From NCBI GenBank assembly GCA_017441925.1, contig JAFRUE010000002.1:124001-188000 (forward strand): a stretch of 64,000 nucleotides of DNA, written 5' to 3'. Position 1 is the stretch's first letter, and each line of letters begins with the position of its first letter. A program made the position numbers and the translations under genes. This stretch comes from Bacillota bacterium. GTDB lineage: Bacteria > Bacillota > Clostridia > Lachnospirales > Bianqueaceae. The notes under the pieces are model-generated. The model saw only the letters and a program-made list of their open reading frames with translations. It was not told where the DNA came from and did no database searches. This document shows positions 33,396 through 42,722 of the stretch, piece by piece.

Positions 33396-35728
33396 AAATC
33401 ATACTCCACGTTATCGGCTTCGATCAGTTCATCCGTCCAGTCTGTCTCCGGGATCTCCTGCTGCCAGCCGGTCATCGCAGCCGGTCTGCCGAACGCCTCG
33501 CACAGCCGAATCCGCAGCGTTGTATTACGTCTTGTCGGACGGTTGTTGGCGATCATGCGCGTGACGACCTCTCTCTCCCCGATGATCACGAGCGCCTGCT
33601 GTGCACGTGTTACCGCCGTATATAGCAGATTACGGGAGAAAAGCATCGGAGGTCCGCCGAGAAGCGGCAGGATAATGACCGGACTCTCTGTTCCCTGTGC
33701 TTTATGGATCGTGATCGCGTACGCAAGCTCGATCTCCTCTAGCGCAGCATATTCGTAATCGATCTCATGACGGTCTTCAAAACGCACTCTGACCGTTCTT
33801 GCCGTTTTATCGATCGACAGGACGCGGCCGATATCACCGTTGAAAACGCCCTGTCCTTCTTCCAGTGTGTATCCGAAATCATTCCGGACTGCCCAGGCGA
33901 TATTGTAATTATTTCGGATCTGCATGACTTTATCGCCCTCCCGCAGGATATTCCTGCGGAATTCCATCTCATTCTTGCGGGATGAGGGAGGATTCAGCGT
34001 CTTCTGCAGGAGCACGTTCAGCGCTTCCGCTCCAAGAGGCGTTTTGCGCATCGGTGTCAGCACCTGGATATCGTCGACCGGATTGCATTTCAGGTATTTG
34101 GGAATACGGCGGCTCACCGTCTCTGCAAGAGCCGTTGATGCCGCTTCAAGCGTGGACCTCTTCATGAAGAAGAAATCCGTCCCGTCGGTATTGTAGACCG
34201 GTTCCTGTCCGTGCAGGATCCGGTGAGCATTCGCGATGATCTGGCTCTCTTCTCCCTGCCGGAAAATATGCTCCAGCCGCACGACCGGTACACATTCCGA
34301 ATCGATAATGTCGCGCAGCACGCTTCCCGGTCCGACAGAAGGCAGCTGATCCACGTCGCCGACCATGATCAGCCGGGTCCCGGGCATGATCGCCTGCGTG
34401 AGATGATCCATGAGCAGGATATCGACCATCGAAGTCTCATCGACAATGACAACGTCTGCCTCAAGCGGATTGTCGGCATTCCGGTTGAAATTCTGCCGCT
34501 GTCCTTCCTCCGGCTGGAATTCGATCTCCAGAAGCCGGTGAATCGTCTGGGCCTCCCGCCCGGTCGCCTCCGTCATCCTTTTGGCGGCACGTCCTGTCGG
34601 CGCCGCAAGCAGGTAGTCTTCGTCCCTGTCCTCCAGAATATCCAGAAGGATCCGTATGATCGTCGTCTTACCGGTACCGGGGCCGCCCGTTATGACCATC
34701 ATGCCGTGCTGCAGCGCTTCCGTCAGCGCCATCCGCTGCTCCTCTGCAAGCACAACACCGTATTTCTGCGCTTTACGGGTTATAGCATCGTCAAGATCCT
34801 CCGGAACCGCGCCATCGTTCCCGCCCGGCGCGTCCAGCGCCAGTTCCGCGATCCGGGCCGCTACATGGACCTCTGCCATATAATAGGACGTGACATACAG
34901 ACGGTCCGCACCGCCCTCGTTCTTCTCGACGATCCGCCCGTCCAGGATCAGCTGCAGCTTGGCATTTTCCACGTCCACGCCGACAACACCTGTCAGCTCC
35001 GCGACCTGGTCCTCCACCTGCGCCAGGGTCAGATAGACATGTCCGTTCCCGGCAGCCTCAGTCAGCACATATTCCACGGCAGCCTGGATCCTTTCTTCCG
35101 AATCCGGCTGTATGCCCATCCTTGCCGCGATCTCGTCGGCCTTGCGGAATCCGATGCCCCTGACCCGCCGCGCCAGTGCATAGGGATTGGTCCGCATGAC
35201 CTGGATCGTTTTCTCCTTAAAAGCCGTATAGATCCTCATGGCCAGGACTGTCGAGATCCCATACTGCTGCAGGAAGATCAGGCTGTCCCGCAGATAGGAC
35301 TGTTCCTGAAACTGCGCTCCGATCTCCATCGCGCCTTTCATGCTGATCCCGCGGACCTCTGCGAGCCTCTCCGGCTCCCGGCTGATGACTTCAAGCGTCT
35401 CATCGCCGAATTTGCCGACGATCCTCTTGGCAAGCGCCGGACCTATTCCCTTTAAAGAACCAGACCCGAGATAACGCTCTACCGCATCCCGGGTCTTAGG
35501 CATGGATTTCTCAAAATACTGTACTTCCAGCTGCCGCCCGTAGGTTGTATGATCCTTCCAGATTCCTTCTGCGGCGACCGTCTCGCCTGCCGAAAGGTCC
35601 GGCATGATCCCGACGATCGTTACAGTCTCTCCGTCTTCCTGCGTCACTTCGCAGACTTTGTAACCGTTCTGATCATTCGCGTAGATCACTTCGGTTACGG
35701 ATCCCTCAATGCGGCTTAGTTCTGTCAT
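33392..35728 (-). CDS. recD2: RecD2-type ATP-dependent 5'-3' DNA helicase
   Basis: This 778-aa SF1B helicase has an N-terminal OB-like region, tandem helix-hairpin-helix motifs (GSGSLKGIGPALAKRI about 88-103; RGIGFRKADEIA about 190-201) and Walker A GGPGTGKTT (348-356). Further motifs are VIVDETSMVD (II), GDVDQLPSVGPGSVL (III) and AITIHKAQGTE (VI). RecD2 acts without RecBC in mismatch, replication-fork and oxidative damage repair. It lies 39 bp after metK, with AAAGGATAAG before the ATG. Confidence 0.95.
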   Translation of the reverse strand: MTELSRIEGSVTEVIYANDQNGYKVCEVTQEDGETVTIVGIMPDLSAGETVAAEGIWKDHTTYGRQLEVQYFEKSMPKTRDAVERYLGSGSLKGIGPALAKRIVGKFGDETLEVISREPERLAEVRGISMKGAMEIGAQFQEQSYLRDSLIFLQQYGISTVLAMRIYTAFKEKTIQVMRTNPYALARRVRGIGFRKADEIAARMGIQPDSEERIQAAVEYVLTEAAGNGHVYLTLAQVEDQVAELTGVVGVDVENAKLQLILDGRIVEKNEGGADRLYVTSYYMAEVHVAARIAELALDAPGGNDGAVPEDLDDAITRKAQKYGVVLAEEQRMALTEALQHGMMVITGGPGTGKTTIIRILLDILEDRDEDYLLAAPTGRAAKRMTEATGREAQTIHRLLEIEFQPEEGQRQNFNRNADNPLEADVVIVDETSMVDILLMDHLTQAIMPGTRLIMVGDVDQLPSVGPGSVLRDIIDSECVPVVRLEHIFRQGEESQIIANAHRILHGQEPVYNTDGTDFFFMKRSTLEAASTALAETVSRRIPKYLKCNPVDDIQVLTPMRKTPLGAEALNVLLQKTLNPPSSRKNEMEFRRNILREGDKVMQIRNNYNIAWAVRNDFGYTLEEGQGVFNGDIGRVLSIDKTARTVRVRFEDRHEIDYEYAALEEIELAYAITIHKAQGTESPVIILPLLGGPPMLFSRNLLYTAVTRAQQALVIIGEREVVTRMIANNRPTRRNTTLRIRLCEAFGRPAAMTGWQQEIPETDWTDELIEADNVEYDF

Positions 35729-35767
35729 TCTTATCCTTTGCTCCGGATCTTATCCGGTCTGTATATC

Positions 35768-36961
35768 TCAGCCGTTCAGTCCGGCTTCCTTACGGAGGAT
35801 CTCCGCCTTGTCGGTCCTCTCCCACGGCAGATCCAGATCGGTCCTGCCGAAATGTCCGTACGCGGCCGTCTGACTGTAGATCGGCCTGCGCAGATCCAGC
35901 TCCTTGATGATGCCGGCGGGTCTGAGATCAAAATGCTTGCGGACCAGCTCCTCAAGACGTGCCTCCGGAACCCTTGCCGTACCCTTTGTATCAATGTGAA
36001 TGGAGACCGGCTCTGCTACGCCGATCGCGTAGGCAAGCTCGATCTCGCAGCAGGACGCGAGCCCGGCCGCGACAATGTTCTTGGCAACGTGACGCGCCTG
36101 ATAAGCCGCGCTGCGGTCGACCTTGGTCGGATCCTTGCCGGAGAAAGCTCCGCCGCCGTGGCTGGCATATCCTCCGTAGGTATCCACGATGATCTTGCGT
36201 CCGGTCAGTCCCGAATCTCCCTGCGGTCCGCCGATCACAAAACGTCCCGTCGGATTGATCAGGAAACGTGTCCTCTCGTCCAGCATCTCCGCCGGAATGG
36301 CAGTACGGATCACTTCACGGATAATGTCTTCCCGTAGCAGGGCGAGCGTTACGTCCGGATTGTGCTGTGCGGATACAACAACAGTATCCACACGCCTCGG
36401 GCGTCCGTCTTCGTCATATTCGACCGTGACCTGTGTCTTGCCGTCCGGGCGCAGATACGGGATTACGCCGTTCTTGCGGACTTCGGCCAGTTTTCTGGAC
36501 AGCCTGTGCGCAAGCGCGATCGGCATCGGCATATACTCAGGCGTCTCGTCGCAGGCATAACCGAACATCATGCCCTGGTCTCCGGCGCCGAGAGAAAGGT
36601 CCTCTTCCTGACGGCCCTGTTTTGCTTCGGCGGAACGGTCCACGCCAAGCGCGATGTCGGGTGACTGCTCGTCGATTGTCGTAATGACCGAGCATGATTT
36701 GTAATCGCATCCGTAATCCGCGTTATCATAACCGATCCTGCGGATGACATCACGCACGATCCTGGGAATGTCCACATAGCACTTTGTCGAAATCTCTCCC
36801 ATGACAAGCACGACGCCTGTCGTCGCGATCGTCTCGCAGGCTACCCGCGCCAGAGGATCCTTCTCAAGGATCGCGTCAAGGATGCTGTCAGAGATCTGAT
36901 CGCACATCTTATCCGGATGGCCCTCTGTTACCGATTCTGATGAAAAAAATCTCCGGCTCAT
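35768..36961 (-). CDS. metK: S-adenosylmethionine synthetase
   Basis: The protein is 397 aa from ATG 36961 ([18 protein letters not shown]), after AAGGAGG. All three family blocks are present: [12 protein letters not shown] at the N-terminus, [12 protein letters not shown] in the middle, and [20 protein letters not shown] toward the C-terminus. It makes AdoMet from methionine and ATP. No SAM riboswitch precedes it; it follows mreB by 13 bp, so its expression seems tied to the operon promoter rather than to methionine control. Confidence 0.97.
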   Translation of the reverse strand: MSRRFFSSESVTEGHPDKMCDQISDSILDAILEKDPLARVACETIATTGVVLVMGEISTKCYVDIPRIVRDVIRRIGYDNADYGCDYKSCSVITTIDEQSPDIALGVDRSAEAKQGRQEEDLSLGAGDQGMMFGYACDETPEYMPMPIALAHRLSRKLAEVRKNGVIPYLRPDGKTQVTVEYDEDGRPRRVDTVVVSAQHNPDVTLALLREDIIREVIRTAIPAEMLDERTRFLINPTGRFVIGGPQGDSGLTGRKIIVDTYGGYASHGGGAFSGKDPTKVDRSAAYQARHVAKNIVAAGLASCCEIELAYAIGVAEPVSIHIDTKGTARVPEARLEELVRKHFDLRPAGIIKELDLRRPIYSQTAAYGHFGRTDLDLPWERTDKAEILRKEAGLNG

Positions 36962-36974
36962 CTGATATTCCTCC

Positions 36975-37961
36975 TTAATATTTCTGCGTGATGTAATCCA
37001 CGTATTTGCCTGTACCCGTCGCAACGCAGGAGATCGCGTCGTCCGCTACGAACACGTCGATGCCCATATTCTCCTGGATCAGTCTGTCGATACCGTGCAG
37101 GAGACTGCCGCCGCCCGTCATGACGATGCCGCGGTCCATGATATCCGCGGAAAGCTCCGGAGGCGTCCGCTCCAATACGCTGTGAATTGTGTCCAGAATC
37201 GAGGAAAGTGGCTCCTTAAAGGCCTCCAGCGTATCCTGGGAAGTAATGCGGATCGTTGCGGGAAGTCCGGTTACAAGGTCGCGGCCCTTAACGTCCATGA
37301 AATGATTCTCCTCGGCATGATAGGCCTCGCCGATCTTTGTCTTGATGTCTTCTGCCGTCCGTTCACCGATCAGCAGGTTATAGCGCTTGCGCAGATAATG
37401 GGTCAGCGCCTCGTCAAAAACGTCCCCCGCGACTTTGATCGATTCGCTGAGAACGATACCGCCGAGCGATACGACCGCAACGTCCGTCGTCCCGCCGCCG
37501 ATATCCACGATCATGCTGCCGGCAGGCTTGGTAACGTCGACTCCTGCGCCGATGGCGGCTGCAAGGGGCTCTTCAATGACATAAACCTTACTCGCACCGG
37601 CTTGGTAGGTAACGTCCATGACCGCCCGGCGCTCCACTTCGGTAACGCCGCTCGGAACGCACACCGCGATAACGGACTTCAGAAAACGACGTCCGATGGA
37701 CCGCTCCACAAAATACTTGAGCATCTTCTCGGTATACTGGAAGTCGGAAATAACGCCCTCCCGGAGCGGACGGATCGTGGTCAGATACTTCGGCGTACGG
37801 CCAATCATTTTCCTTGCCTCTTCTCCCACAGCCACAACCTGGTTGTCCTCCTGCGTATTTACAGCAACAACAGAAGGCTCGCGCAGTACGATCCCCTTCT
37901 TGCGGACATAAACCAGTACACTGGAAGTTCCAAGGTCGATTCCGATATTCGTAGACAACAT
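36975..37961 (-). CDS. mreB: MreB/Mbl-family rod-shape actin
   Basis: This 328-aa bacterial actin has the phosphate 1 loop [14 protein letters not shown], phosphate 2 [19 protein letters not shown] (about 153-171) and the adenosine region [12 protein letters not shown] (about 276-287). It polymerises under the membrane to guide lateral wall synthesis. No mreC or mreD follows, so it may be an Mbl or MreBH-type paralogue. It heads the long housekeeping run, and GAGAGG precedes the ATG. Confidence 0.93.
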   Translation of the reverse strand: MLSTNIGIDLGTSSVLVYVRKKGIVLREPSVVAVNTQEDNQVVAVGEEARKMIGRTPKYLTTIRPLREGVISDFQYTEKMLKYFVERSIGRRFLKSVIAVCVPSGVTEVERRAVMDVTYQAGASKVYVIEEPLAAAIGAGVDVTKPAGSMIVDIGGGTTDVAVVSLGGIVLSESIKVAGDVFDEALTHYLRKRYNLLIGERTAEDIKTKIGEAYHAEENHFMDVKGRDLVTGLPATIRITSQDTLEAFKEPLSSILDTIHSVLERTPPELSADIMDRGIVMTGGGSLLHGIDRLIQENMGIDVFVADDAISCVATGTGKYVDYITQKY

Positions 37962-38091
37962 GGTACAGATTCCTCTCTATCTGTCAGGGGAAATCACCCC
38001 GTCGAGGGTCTCCCCGCCTTCACTGAAAAAATGTCTGAGAAAACTTTCTGCAAATCTTTCTGCCTGAACGGTATAGTGTGTCAGCCTATTA

Positions 38092-38120
38092 ATGATACAC
38101 CATCCGAGGGCAAATTTCAA
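38092..38120 (-). promoter_or_regulatory. Promoter for the mreB-metK-recD2... operon
   Basis: TTGAAA (38120-38115) and TATCAT (38097-38092) are spaced 17 bp on the minus strand. The transcript leader is about 130 nt. Confidence 0.65.
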
Positions 38121-38139
38121 TGCCTCTGCTACTAAAAAC

Positions 38140-38169
38140 TTGCAGGATTCTATAGCTGCATGCTATAAT
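38140..38169 (+). promoter_or_regulatory. Promoter for the alpha-galactosidase gene
   Basis: TTGCAG (38140-38145) and TATAAT (38164-38169) are spaced 18 bp, with a TGC extension before the -10. Confidence 0.65.
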
Positions 38170-38191
38170 AAAGCAAAAAGGGGTATCACAC

Positions 38192-40405
38192 ATGAGAATC
38201 GGCAGTATCAACACAGAATTCGGAGTCCAGGTCAATGGGAAACGCTACTTCCCCGGGGCAAAATGCGATTTCCCCGGTGGACGTTTTATTGTACACACGC
38301 AGCCGGTAACAGGGGATTCCGCAGAGGACATTGAAGTGTCCCTAATCATCCGGAATACCGGCACAGAGCCTCTTCAGCTCGATGAAATCATCCTGTTCCA
38401 CACGGAGGATCCGCTGCTTGCGGATGTGCCCTCCTCCGACTGGTATATCTATCGCCAGGGCCGTCACAAGAATGATCTGCCCGCCATCGCTAAGCTGTCG
38501 GATACCGGAGCCGCCTTTGAAGACCTGCGGACAACGCTGCAGGAGAACGGTCTCGGGACGGATACCATCGCTTCCCGGATCGAATCCGACACCATGACGC
38601 TGTTATCGGACGGCGGCTGCCGCAATCTGCTACTGACCTATGAGACCTCCGAAGATATGCTGGTGGAAACCCGTCTTACGCTCTCTTCTGATCACTCGTA
38701 TCTCGGCTGTGAATCTGTCTGCCAGGCCCAGATCCGTCTGGATCCCGGGGCCGAGATCACATCCGAGGTTCTGCGCGTCAGTTTTCCCAAAGATCCCTGG
38801 GCAGCCATCGATGCCTGGACAGCGCGTAAAGCGGCCCGGTTGCATGCCCGCAAAACCGCGTCCATTCCGTCGGTTTTCTGCACCTGGTATTATTACGGGC
38901 TGACTGTCAGCGAAGAGGATGTCCGGGAGAATCTGCAGGCCTGTCTTGACCGCAGCCTGCCTTTTGACGTATATCAGATCGATGAAGGCTGGGAACGGGT
39001 CCTGGGCGATTGGCGTCCTAACGCAAAATTCCCCAGAGGAATGACTGTCCTTGCGAAGCTCATTCAGGATGCCGGCATGGTGCCAGGCATCTGGACCAGT
39101 CCCTTTATTGCGCACGAAACAGCTCCCGTAACTCAGGAGCATCCGGACTGGTTCCTGAAGGATCTTGCCGGCGAATGGGTTCTGTTCCCGATGAACGACA
39201 CCGTGTATCGGGTGATGGATATCACCGTACCGGAAGCGGTTGCATGGGCCGCTCAGCTCTACACGGATCTTCGCGGGATGGGTTACCGCTATCATAAGCT
39301 GGATTTCACCCGGGCCGCTGTCCTGTATCCGGATGCCGTGCGCCATGATCCGACAATACCGATGGCAAAAGCCTATCGGGAAGCGATTGCCGCGATCCGC
39401 AGGGCCATGGGAGAAGACGCGTATTTCCTGATGTGCGGCGGACTGTACGATCCGTTGATCGGCCTGGTAGACGCGCAGCGCACGGGCTCGGATGTGAAAA
39501 GCATGTGGAGCGTGACGGCCGGACCCAGTCCCAAAACCATCCCCTACACTTCCAAGCAGAATCTGCTGCGCTACTATCTCAACGCTTTCTGGGACGTGGA
39601 TCCTGACGCTCTGATGCTGCGCAGGCGGACGGAGCCCGACAAAGGCGACCTACTCTCCCTGGGGCTTCTGACAGATGACGAGGCTATGACCAATGTTATG
39701 GCCATGTTCCTTGGCTGTGGCCTGTGCTGCGATACGGAGAAGCTTGTCGAAACAGATCAGGATCGTCTGATGCTGCTCCGCCATGTCATGCCGGTCTATG
39801 CCGGCACCGCTCATCCGCGGTATCTGTTTAGCGGAGAGCGCTATCCCAAGGCTGTGGATATCGCTTATCCCGATTATCATCTGGTTGCGCTGCTGAACTG
39901 GTCGGATACGGAGGAGCTTCCGGCTGTATTCCGGCTCGATCGGGAGCTGCTTGGATCCTTCGCGGACCAAACTGCGGAATTTACGGTTTCGAGTTTCTTT
40001 GATGGAGCCTGGCAGGATCAGGCTGCGGGGAGCATCTGTGATTTCGGAATGATCCGTCCCCATGCCTGCGGGCTGTATAAGATTCAGCCTGCTGCAGCTA
40101 CGATTCAGCCTGCTGCGGCTACGATTCAGCCTGCTGTGGCTACGCCGGCTGTCGTCACCAGCGACGCGCACTTTTCGATGGGCCGGGAACTCACGGATCT
40201 ATCCATCCGCGATGGCGTCCTGCACTTCTCTGTAACGTGGGAATATGAAGTTCCCGCTCATTACGGAATCCGTGTTCCATACTCGTGTAAAGGAATCGAT
40301 GCATCCGGCCAGCCTGTTAACTTGGGAACAGACGGATTGATTTATATTACAGTTCCTGGAAAGGGTAACTGGGATTATACAGTTTCTCTTCAATTGGAAG
40401 ACTGA
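38192..40405 (+). CDS. Alpha-galactosidase (GH36)
   Basis: This 737-aa intracellular enzyme is preceded by AAGGGG. The N-terminal beta-sandwich (1-220) is followed by the barrel beginning CTWYYYGLT and DVYQIDEGWE (about 259-268). The nucleophile is in YHKLDF (Asp about 371), and the acid/base is in RTGSDV (Asp about 434). A C-terminal beta domain includes a small heptapeptide repeat (about 630-653). It probably removes terminal alpha-galactose from oligosaccharides such as melibiose or raffinose. It is monocistronic and convergent with an orphan binding-protein gene, a likely functional neighbour. Confidence 0.9.
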   Translation: MRIGSINTEFGVQVNGKRYFPGAKCDFPGGRFIVHTQPVTGDSAEDIEVSLIIRNTGTEPLQLDEIILFHTEDPLLADVPSSDWYIYRQGRHKNDLPAIAKLSDTGAAFEDLRTTLQENGLGTDTIASRIESDTMTLLSDGGCRNLLLTYETSEDMLVETRLTLSSDHSYLGCESVCQAQIRLDPGAEITSEVLRVSFPKDPWAAIDAWTARKAARLHARKTASIPSVFCTWYYYGLTVSEEDVRENLQACLDRSLPFDVYQIDEGWERVLGDWRPNAKFPRGMTVLAKLIQDAGMVPGIWTSPFIAHETAPVTQEHPDWFLKDLAGEWVLFPMNDTVYRVMDITVPEAVAWAAQLYTDLRGMGYRYHKLDFTRAAVLYPDAVRHDPTIPMAKAYREAIAAIRRAMGEDAYFLMCGGLYDPLIGLVDAQRTGSDVKSMWSVTAGPSPKTIPYTSKQNLLRYYLNAFWDVDPDALMLRRRTEPDKGDLLSLGLLTDDEAMTNVMAMFLGCGLCCDTEKLVETDQDRLMLLRHVMPVYAGTAHPRYLFSGERYPKAVDIAYPDYHLVALLNWSDTEELPAVFRLDRELLGSFADQTAEFTVSSFFDGAWQDQAAGSICDFGMIRPHACGLYKIQPAAATIQPAAATIQPAVATPAVVTSDAHFSMGRELTDLSIRDGVLHFSVTWEYEVPAHYGIRVPYSCKGIDASGQPVNLGTDGLIYITVPGKGNWDYTVSLQLED
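40083..40148 (+). repeat. Three tandem 21-bp repeats inside the alpha-galactosidase gene
   Basis: Three near-identical units of about 21 bp (unit start ATTCAGCCTGCTGCAGCTAC) encode IQPAAAT, IQPAAAT and IQPAVAT. They extend an interdomain linker in frame. Confidence 0.9.
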
Positions 40406-40433
40406 TCGGGATTCGCGCATTTTATTAGTATCA

Positions 40434-40484
40434 AAAGAGGCTGAGAAACAACGAATCGCCGCTGTTTCTCAGCCCCTCTTTATT
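40434..40484. terminator. Bidirectional terminator
   Basis: AGAGGCTGAGAAACA (40437-40451) pairs with TGTTTCTCAGCCCCTCT (40464-40480) with one bulge, then TTATTT on the plus strand and TTTTGAT on the minus strand. It is shared by the convergent alpha-galactosidase and binding-protein genes. Confidence 0.75.
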
Positions 40485-40512
40485 TGATAATTATTAGATC
40501 ATTTACTGATCT

Positions 40513-42204
40513 TTAGCCTGCGTAATACTGATCCAGATACTTCTGGTACAGTTCCACATAACGATCTACGCCAGCATTCTGCAGATTGCTGAGCATTCCG
40601 TTCCAGTTGTCATCGGTCACGCCATGCATGATCATATTGGCAACAGCTTCGTCGTAAATGCTCTCAAGGTTTGCAAAAATCTGCGCTCTCTCTGCGGAGT
40701 CATCAGGATTAAAGGAAAGACGGTTGCTCAGAATACCAAATGCATTCTCTTCTTCGTAGCCATTCTCCTTATAGAACTTATCGTAGCCGATACGCTCTTC
40801 GCGGTAATCAGGCTGTACGAATGTCTCGTTGTAATACCAGCCAGGCAGGTAGTAGATACCGTTTACGCCCAGGCTATACTGCAGAACGCCCTGATCTCCT
40901 GCGGGACCTACTTCACACTTGTGGTCCGCATTCCAGCTCCAGATATTGCCCTCAGGTCCGTAATAGGTCTCGTATGTAGGCTGGTCGCACAGCAGATAAT
41001 CAACCCACTTCGCGGAAACTTCCAGATTCTCGTTGCTGATTGTGAAGTACAATCCTTCGGAAGCAGATCCAACGCTTGTGGAAGTCAGGAATTTCTTGCC
41101 TTCCGCGTGGATGGGCTGCAGCCATACCATGCTCTCCTGCAGCGGATCAACACCGGCAGACAGAAGTCTCCAGTAGTTAACCAGACCTACGTTGTTCTGG
41201 TTCAGAACGCTGGTAACGCTGTTGCTGTCCTGCGTTACGCTTGCGGGATCCATCAGGCCTTCTTCATACATGGTGTGCAGGTACTCAACGCCGGCACGAT
41301 AGTCCTCTGCGAAAGGCAGGAACTGGACTTTCTTGTCAGTATCGATGGCAATATGTCTCGAATTCTCCGGAATTCCCCAGAAATTGAAGGTACCGGTCGT
41401 CATATTGTCAAACGTAGTGCAGAAGCCGACTTCGTCGGTGAGATCGCCGTTCTTGTTGGGATCCTGTGTCATGAAAGCACGCATGACATCCAGCAGCTCA
41501 TCGGTAGTGGTAGGAGCTGTCAGATTCAGAGCGTCAAGCCAATCCTGGTTGATGAACCAGCAGTTGCCGCCGATACGGGTTCCGTCATCGGACATCTTGG
41601 CGATACCGTACATATGGCCGTCTGTGTGGATGATGGACTTCCAGGAGTCGCTCTCTTTATCAAGACGCGCCTTGTATACAGGCATGAACTGCTCGATCAA
41701 ATCGTCAAGGACTACCAGAATACCCTGGTCAACGCCGTATACTTCGGAGTCTACAGCGCCGGAGCTTCTATTGATGATATTCGGATACTCACCGGAAGCG
41801 AAAGTCAGATTCAGCGTATTGTCCCAGTCAGATGTATTGACCTGCTGGTAATCAATATGAACGCCTGTATCCTCTTCACACTTCTTGACATACCAGAAAT
41901 CATCGCTAAGAGTAGTTGCGTCTACATCACGGATGCCCTGCATACAGGACAGGGTAACCGAACCTGCTTCTACGATCGGCAGATCCATGGTAGTACCGTC
42001 CCAGTTGGTCAGAGTCTTTGTGACTTCCAGTGCTGTACTCTCTTCTTTGCTGGACTCAGCTGCTTTGCTGGTCTCAGCTGCCTTACTGGACTCTGCTGCT
42101 TTGCTGGTCTCTGCGGGTTTGCTGGATTCGGAAGTGCTGCCGGTGCATCCGGAAAGCGCGCTAACGACCATGATAAAAGCAAGCAAAATAGCAAACTTTT
42201 TCAA
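40513..42204 (-). CDS. Orphan extracellular solute-binding lipoprotein (family 1, LipO-like)
   Basis: The protein is 563 aa from TTG 42204 (AAAGGATG upstream). The signal peptide ends at lipobox LSGC (Cys20). A Ser/Lys/Ala/Glu repeat linker (SKAAESSKAAETSKAAESSK, about 33-52) tethers the domain. The mature domain is of the large LplA/YtcQ-like type (GIRDVDATTLSDDFWYVKKC, DPNKNGDLTDEVGF, the last resembling a calcium-binding loop). Such proteins feed complex oligosaccharides, often pectic or plant glycans, to CUT1 permeases. No permease gene is adjacent. A strong promoter and structured leader precede it. Confidence 0.9.
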   Translation of the reverse strand: MKKFAILLAFIMVVSALSGCTGSTSESSKPAETSKAAESSKAAETSKAAESSKEESTALEVTKTLTNWDGTTMDLPIVEAGSVTLSCMQGIRDVDATTLSDDFWYVKKCEEDTGVHIDYQQVNTSDWDNTLNLTFASGEYPNIINRSSGAVDSEVYGVDQGILVVLDDLIEQFMPVYKARLDKESDSWKSIIHTDGHMYGIAKMSDDGTRIGGNCWFINQDWLDALNLTAPTTTDELLDVMRAFMTQDPNKNGDLTDEVGFCTTFDNMTTGTFNFWGIPENSRHIAIDTDKKVQFLPFAEDYRAGVEYLHTMYEEGLMDPASVTQDSNSVTSVLNQNNVGLVNYWRLLSAGVDPLQESMVWLQPIHAEGKKFLTSTSVGSASEGLYFTISNENLEVSAKWVDYLLCDQPTYETYYGPEGNIWSWNADHKCEVGPAGDQGVLQYSLGVNGIYYLPGWYYNETFVQPDYREERIGYDKFYKENGYEEENAFGILSNRLSFNPDDSAERAQIFANLESIYDEAVANMIMHGVTDDNWNGMLSNLQNAGVDRYVELYQKYLDQYYAG

Positions 42205-42322
42205 ATCTTACACATCCTTTCTCAAAGTGTTTCCATTGCCATCAAGTTGTGTAAATCTTAATAGCAACCATTTGATAAGACATTAAACGGGATACCTGCG
42301 CAGGATTCTCCCTCACAATATA

Positions 42323-42362
42323 GAATCAGTATGATGCCGCTCAATGATCTGCGGACTGATTC
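42323..42362 (-). promoter_or_regulatory. Nested stem-loop in the leader of the orphan binding-protein gene
   Basis: GAATCAGT (42323-42330) pairs with ACTGATTC (42355-42362), and an inner stem CCGC (42337-42340) pairs with GCGG (42351-42354). It lies just downstream of the promoter in a leader of about 165 nt. It could be an operator or an RNA structure. Confidence 0.5.
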
Positions 42363-42376
42363 AAATACTATGAAGG

Positions 42377-42406
42377 ATTTTAACACAACAATATCAGTAT
42401 TGTCAA
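42377..42406 (-). promoter_or_regulatory. Promoter for the orphan binding-protein gene
   Basis: TTGACA (42406-42401) and TAAAAT (42382-42377) are spaced 18 bp. Upstream of it the region 42407-42600 is AT-rich and otherwise featureless apart from a GAACTGTCCCC word. Confidence 0.65.
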
Positions 42407-42604
42407 GATTTATTCGCAATTTAAGCATAGCATATAGCGTTCAATAATAGTTATTCAACAATTTATGCATAGAATTAGAACTGTCCCCTGCATTCGCCCA
42501 GAGTCTCAATTATCAAGCAGCGCTGTGCAGAAGAGCTTTACCATCTCAAACGTCTCTCCCATTCCCCTCACATAAATATAATATATGTAAACCTTCATGA
42601 GAAC

Positions 42605-42657
42605 AAAAAACCACCCTCGGAGATCTTCTGCTGAAACATCCCTTCCGGGTGGTTTTG
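42605..42657 (-). terminator. Terminator after the ABC exporter gene
   Basis: AAAACCACCC (42608-42617) pairs with GGGTGGTTTT (42648-42657) and is followed on the minus strand by a T run. The loop is long (30 bases). Confidence 0.65.
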
Positions 42658-42722
42658 CAAATTCGTTAGTCAATCCGGCGCTGCAGATAACTAATGCTGA
42701 TTGCTATTGTAATTGCTTCTGC

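Noticed and set aside
36961-36975. SAM riboswitch before metK
   Set aside because: Only 13 bp separate mreB and metK, so there is no room for one.
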